DNA of 8,114 bases from Alkaliphilus sp. (GTDB lineage Bacteria; Bacillota; Clostridia; Peptostreptococcales; Thermotaleaceae). Of this stretch, positions 5,817 through 8,114 are shown piece by piece. Each line of letters begins with the position of its first letter. The stretch's first letter is position 1. The position numbers were made by a program, and so were the translations under genes. The notes below the pieces were generated by a model. It searched no databases and had not been told where the DNA came from. It was given only the letters and a program-made list of their open reading frames with translations. The stretch spans positions 1 through 8,114 of the forward strand of contig JAGXRU010000031.1 of NCBI GenBank assembly GCA_018335765.1. Reading direction: 5' to 3'.

Positions 5817-6173
5817 ATGTCGGCTAGAATAGAAAACGAACTTGGTTATATTCATATTGATAATGCGGTTCTGGCTTCTATTGCTGGAATATCGGCCATG
5901 GAATGCTATGGGTTGGTGGGGATGTCAACTAAATCAGCAGCTAGCGGTCTGGTTGAACTACTGAAAAGAGAGAATATGAGTAAAGGAGTAAAAGTAAATA
6001 CTTCAAACAATGAAATTAGTGTGGATTTGTTCATAGTTGTAGAGTTTGGCACTCGTATTTCTGTTGTGGCAAAGAATATAATTGAAAAGGTAAAGTATAA
6101 CCTTGAAAATCTAACAGGAATGAAAGTAAGAAATGTTAACATAAGCGTGCAAGGCGTTAGAGTAGAAAAGTAG
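5817..6173 (+). CDS. yloU: Asp23/Gls24-family protein (YloU)
   Basis: Member of the Asp23 (DUF322) family, cytoplasmic proteins linked in some Firmicutes to cell-envelope stress; the exact biochemical role is not known. The 118 aa show the family pattern. The N-terminal part reads GYIHIDNAVLASIAG (10-24) followed by SAMECYGLVGM (26-36). A variable Lys-rich stretch follows at about 38-58. The second half carries SVDLFIVVEFGTRI (68-81) and a C-terminal VNISVQGV (107-114). There is no signal peptide or membrane segment. Length matches YloU (about 120). An AAGGAGG at 5803-5809 sits 7 nt before the ATG, and a promoter is proposed just upstream. The next gene, fakA, follows after 16 nt; the yloU-fakA pair is widely conserved in Firmicutes, which hints at a link to lipid or envelope homeostasis (inference). 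Confidence 0.93.
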   Translation: MSARIENELGYIHIDNAVLASIAGISAMECYGLVGMSTKSAASGLVELLKRENMSKGVKVNTSNNEISVDLFIVVEFGTRISVVAKNIIEKVKYNLENLTGMKVRNVNISVQGVRVEK

Positions 6174-6189
6174 TCGAGGAGGTACTTAC
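6174..6189 (+). promoter_or_regulatory. Ribosome binding site supporting the TTG start of fakA
   Basis: GAGGAGGT at 6176-6183 lies 6 nt before TTG 6190. The first in-frame ATG downstream (residue 14) has no such site and would remove the conserved N-terminal helix of the DhaL domain, so TTG is the likely start. Confidence 0.8.
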
Positions 6190-7797
6190 TTGAAAAATAG
6201 ATATATTGATGGACAGTTGTTGAAAAATATGATGATTATAGGTGCATATGCACTGGAATTAAATAAAAGTACTGTAGATTCATTAAATGTTTTTCCGGTT
6301 CCGGATGGGGATACGGGAACTAATATGTCCTTAACGATGAACTCAGCTACAAAAGAAGTTAATAAGGTCACCGTTGAAACGGTTGATTCGATTACTGAGG
6401 CAATGGCAAATGGGTCGCTCATGGGAGCACGGGGTAACTCTGGTGTTATTTTGTCACAATTGTATCGCGGGTTTGCAAAGAGTTGTAAAGGCAAAGAAAA
6501 ATTAAGCACAACTGATTTTGCATTGGCACTTAAAAGTGCTTCTGATACAGCTTATAAAGCAGTGATGAAACCAACGGAGGGTACGATTTTAACCATTGCA
6601 CGTGAAATGGGTGAAAAAGCATTAGAAGAATGCAAAGAAACAGATGATTTTGACATTTTTTTGAAGAATATTATTAGTCATGGTGAAAAAATATTAGATA
6701 AAACGCCTCAAATGTTGAAGGTGCTGAAGGATGCAGGAGTTGTTGATGCTGGGGGCAAAGGGCTTATTCATATTATGAATGGATACTATGAAGCCTTGAC
6801 TGGCAAAGAGATTTTCAAAAATACAACGACCATTTCACATAAAAAAGATGAACCGATTCTTGATTTTGAAGAAAAAGATATTCAGTTTGGGTACTGCACA
6901 GAATTTTTAGTAAAGGGTTTATCTATTGATATAGAATCTTTTAAGAGAAAATTAATGAATTTAGGAGATAGCATGTTAGTTGTAGGTGACGAAACTTTAG
7001 TTAAGGTGCATATACATACTAATAATCCTGGACAGGTGTTAGAACACGGACTAAATAGGGGTGAATTGATCGATATTAAAATTGAAAATATGAGAGAACA
7101 GCATAAAAATTTATTTGATGAAGCTTTAAACGAAGAACTTAAAGAATATGGCATTGTTTCTGTATCTATGGGTACAGGGTTGCACAGTATCTTTAAAGAT
7201 TTAAATGTTGATGAAATTATTACTGGTGGCCAAACAATGAATCCTAGCACAGAAGAGATTAAGAAGGCCATTGATAGCATAACTGCCAATCATATTTTTA
7301 TTCTGCCTAACAATAGCAATATCATACTAGCAGCTAATCAGGCAAAAGAGCTTAGTGATAAAAATATTCACGTTATTCCAACAAAGACAATTCCACAGGG
7401 GATCGCCTCGATTTTGTCCTTTAATTCTGATTTAAACTTTGAACAAAATATAAAGCTTATGAATGAAGCAATATCAAAAGTAAAAACCGGACAAGTGACA
7501 TTTTCTGTAAGAGATACTCAATTCAATAATAATGATATAAAAAAAGGTGACATATTGGGGATTTTAAATGGAAATATTGAATCAGTAGGAAAAGAAACAG
7601 AAGAGGTTGCTTTCGAGCTATTAGACGGTATGATAACAGACATGGACGAGATGGTAACAATTTTCTATGGTGAAGAAAGCAGTGAAAATAATGCGAATCT
7701 TTTAGCAGAACGTATAAAGAAGATTCATAAAAATATTGATATAGAAGTATATTATGGAGGACAGCCACTGTATTATTATATTTTTTCAGTAGAGTAG
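6190..7797 (+). CDS. fakA: Fatty acid kinase, ATP-binding subunit FakA (YloV, DAK2 domain)
   Basis: With a fatty-acid-bound FakB (DegV-family) partner, FakA phosphorylates fatty acids to acyl-phosphates that feed PlsX/PlsY phospholipid synthesis. It acts in the cytosol. The 535 aa have the three-part layout. The DhaL-type kinase domain spans about 1-205, with NVFPVPDGDTGTNM at 33-46 (Mg ligands D39 and D41), ARGNSGVILSQ at 80-90 and DAGGKGL at 186-192. The middle domain has GYCTEF around C236 and VHIHTN with H274 and H276, matching the Cys/His-x-His set reported as essential in S. aureus FakA. The C-terminal DegV-like domain includes GGQTMNPST at 346-354 and LPNNSNI at 372-378. Length fits the family (about 545-555, slightly short). 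It starts at TTG behind GAGGAGGT. A hairpin overlaps its stop codon. No fakB is in the window; it is usually encoded elsewhere. Confidence 0.95.
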   Translation: MKNRYIDGQLLKNMMIIGAYALELNKSTVDSLNVFPVPDGDTGTNMSLTMNSATKEVNKVTVETVDSITEAMANGSLMGARGNSGVILSQLYRGFAKSCKGKEKLSTTDFALALKSASDTAYKAVMKPTEGTILTIAREMGEKALEECKETDDFDIFLKNIISHGEKILDKTPQMLKVLKDAGVVDAGGKGLIHIMNGYYEALTGKEIFKNTTTISHKKDEPILDFEEKDIQFGYCTEFLVKGLSIDIESFKRKLMNLGDSMLVVGDETLVKVHIHTNNPGQVLEHGLNRGELIDIKIENMREQHKNLFDEALNEELKEYGIVSVSMGTGLHSIFKDLNVDEIITGGQTMNPSTEEIKKAIDSITANHIFILPNNSNIILAANQAKELSDKNIHVIPTKTIPQGIASILSFNSDLNFEQNIKLMNEAISKVKTGQVTFSVRDTQFNNNDIKKGDILGILNGNIESVGKETEEVAFELLDGMITDMDEMVTIFYGEESSENNANLLAERIKKIHKNIDIEVYYGGQPLYYYIFSVE

Positions 7798-7830
7798 GGA
7801 ATGACATAGTCATTTCCTATTATTGTTGTG
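7795..7830 (+). terminator. Strong hairpin overlapping the fakA stop codon, terminator-like
   Basis: TAGGGAATGAC (7795-7805) pairs with GTCATTTCCTA (7809-7819): 11 bp with a single G-T wobble and a 3-nt loop. The downstream run TTATTGTTGT is U-rich but broken by an A and Gs. The left arm begins at the stop codon TAG itself. It probably ends most yloU-fakA transcripts before recG, though the imperfect U-tract leaves room for read-through. Confidence 0.7.
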
Positions 7831-7850
7831 AGGCATGTTTTGTACTTATT

Positions 7851-7862
7851 GGGGGGATTAAT
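7851..7862 (+). promoter_or_regulatory. Ribosome binding site supporting the TTG start of recG
   Basis: GGGGGGAT (7851-7858) is followed by a 4-nt spacer and TTG 7863. No ATG or GTG start lies in frame nearby, and the RecG-like sequence begins within about ten residues of this TTG. The G-rich run is a less usual Shine-Dalgarno than the AGGAGG used by its neighbours. Confidence 0.6.
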
Positions 7863-8114
7863 TTGGACAGGTTAAAGAAAAACATATTGTCTATTGAGGG
7901 TATAGGTCCTAAAAAACTTAAGTATTATAATAAACTAGGTATTAATAAAATAGAAGATTTTCTATATAATTTCCCCAGGGATTATCAAAATAGAAAGGAA
8001 ATTAAAAGAATTAATGAGTTGCAGGATGGAGAAACTTCATCAATTATGGCTACAGTGATTGGAAAAGCTACACAGGTATTGATTAAAAAAAACTTCATCA
8101 TATATAAACTACCA
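7863..8114 (+). CDS. recG: ATP-dependent DNA helicase RecG, N-terminal part (cut by window end)
   Basis: RecG remodels stalled replication forks and Holliday junctions. Only the first 84 codons are present; the frame is open to the window edge. They show the start of the RecG wedge region: SIEGIGPKKLKYYNKLGI (10-27), a helix-hairpin-helix-like motif, then EDFLYNFPRDYQNR (31-44), the hallmark FPR-D-Y box, and GETSSIMATVIGKA (56-69), the first strands of the OB-fold. Helicase motifs lie beyond the window. The start is TTG. In B. subtilis sdaAB and sdaAA lie between yloV and recG; here recG follows fakA after 65 nt. I find no convincing sigma-A promoter in that gap. Confidence 0.9.
   Translation, partial: MDRLKKNILSIEGIGPKKLKYYNKLGINKIEDFLYNFPRDYQNRKEIKRINELQDGETSSIMATVIGKATQVLIKKNFIIYKLP

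Noticed and set aside
6882..7289. 135-codon minus-strand ORF inside fakA
   Set aside because: It is antisense to the conserved middle and C-terminal domains of FakA and is a by-product of AT-rich codon usage.
7523..7813. 96-codon minus-strand ORF at the fakA 3' end
   Set aside because: It lies within the highly confident fakA frame, has a shadow-like composition (His/Leu/Tyr/Ser rich) and no recognisable domain.

Overview
The window is AT-rich, with dense co-directional genes, strong AGGAGG-type ribosome binding sites and two TTG starts. This points to a low-GC Firmicute. The protein sequences and the gene order (prpC-prkC-rsgA-rpe-thiN, rpmB on the opposite strand, yloU-fakA, recG) fit the class Clostridia, perhaps an Alkaliphilus-like lineage. 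That placement is inferred from order and style, not from a search. The same core order is known from Bacillus subtilis, so this is conserved chromosomal housekeeping DNA. I see no mobile element, CRISPR array, tRNA or rRNA.

Region 1 (49-4921, + strand) is a tightly packed operon. It encodes a PP2C phosphatase (PrpC), its partner membrane Ser/Thr kinase with PASTA repeats (PrkC), the ribosome-assembly GTPase RsgA, ribulose-phosphate 3-epimerase (Rpe) and thiamine pyrophosphokinase (ThiN). Gaps run from an 8-nt overlap to 10 nt, so translational coupling is likely. The phosphatase/kinase pair senses the cell wall and controls phosphorylation. RsgA, just downstream, is a known kinase target in B. 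subtilis.

Region 2 (4922-5395) follows thiN and holds two tandem small membrane-protein genes (51 and 57 codons, 5018-5173 and 5183-5356), each with a good ribosome binding site. They occupy the place where B. subtilis carries spoVM but do not look like SpoVM. They do resemble each other. They are the least explained part of the window. A hairpin at 5365-5390 separates them from the convergent rpmB.

Region 3 (5396-5816) holds rpmB on the minus strand (zinc-type ribosomal protein L28) and a roughly 215-bp divergent intergenic region. That region has a plausible promoter for each direction and a cluster of GTTGRATA repeats at the yloU promoter.

Region 4 (5817-7797) is a two-gene unit, yloU (Asp23 family) and fakA (fatty acid kinase, TTG start). 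It ends in a strong hairpin that overlaps the fakA stop codon. Region 5 (7863-8114) is the 5' end of recG (TTG start), cut off by the window edge.

No wholly new system is evident. The items most worth following are the paired small membrane proteins, the repeat cluster upstream of yloU, and the terminator-like hairpin between fakA and recG.
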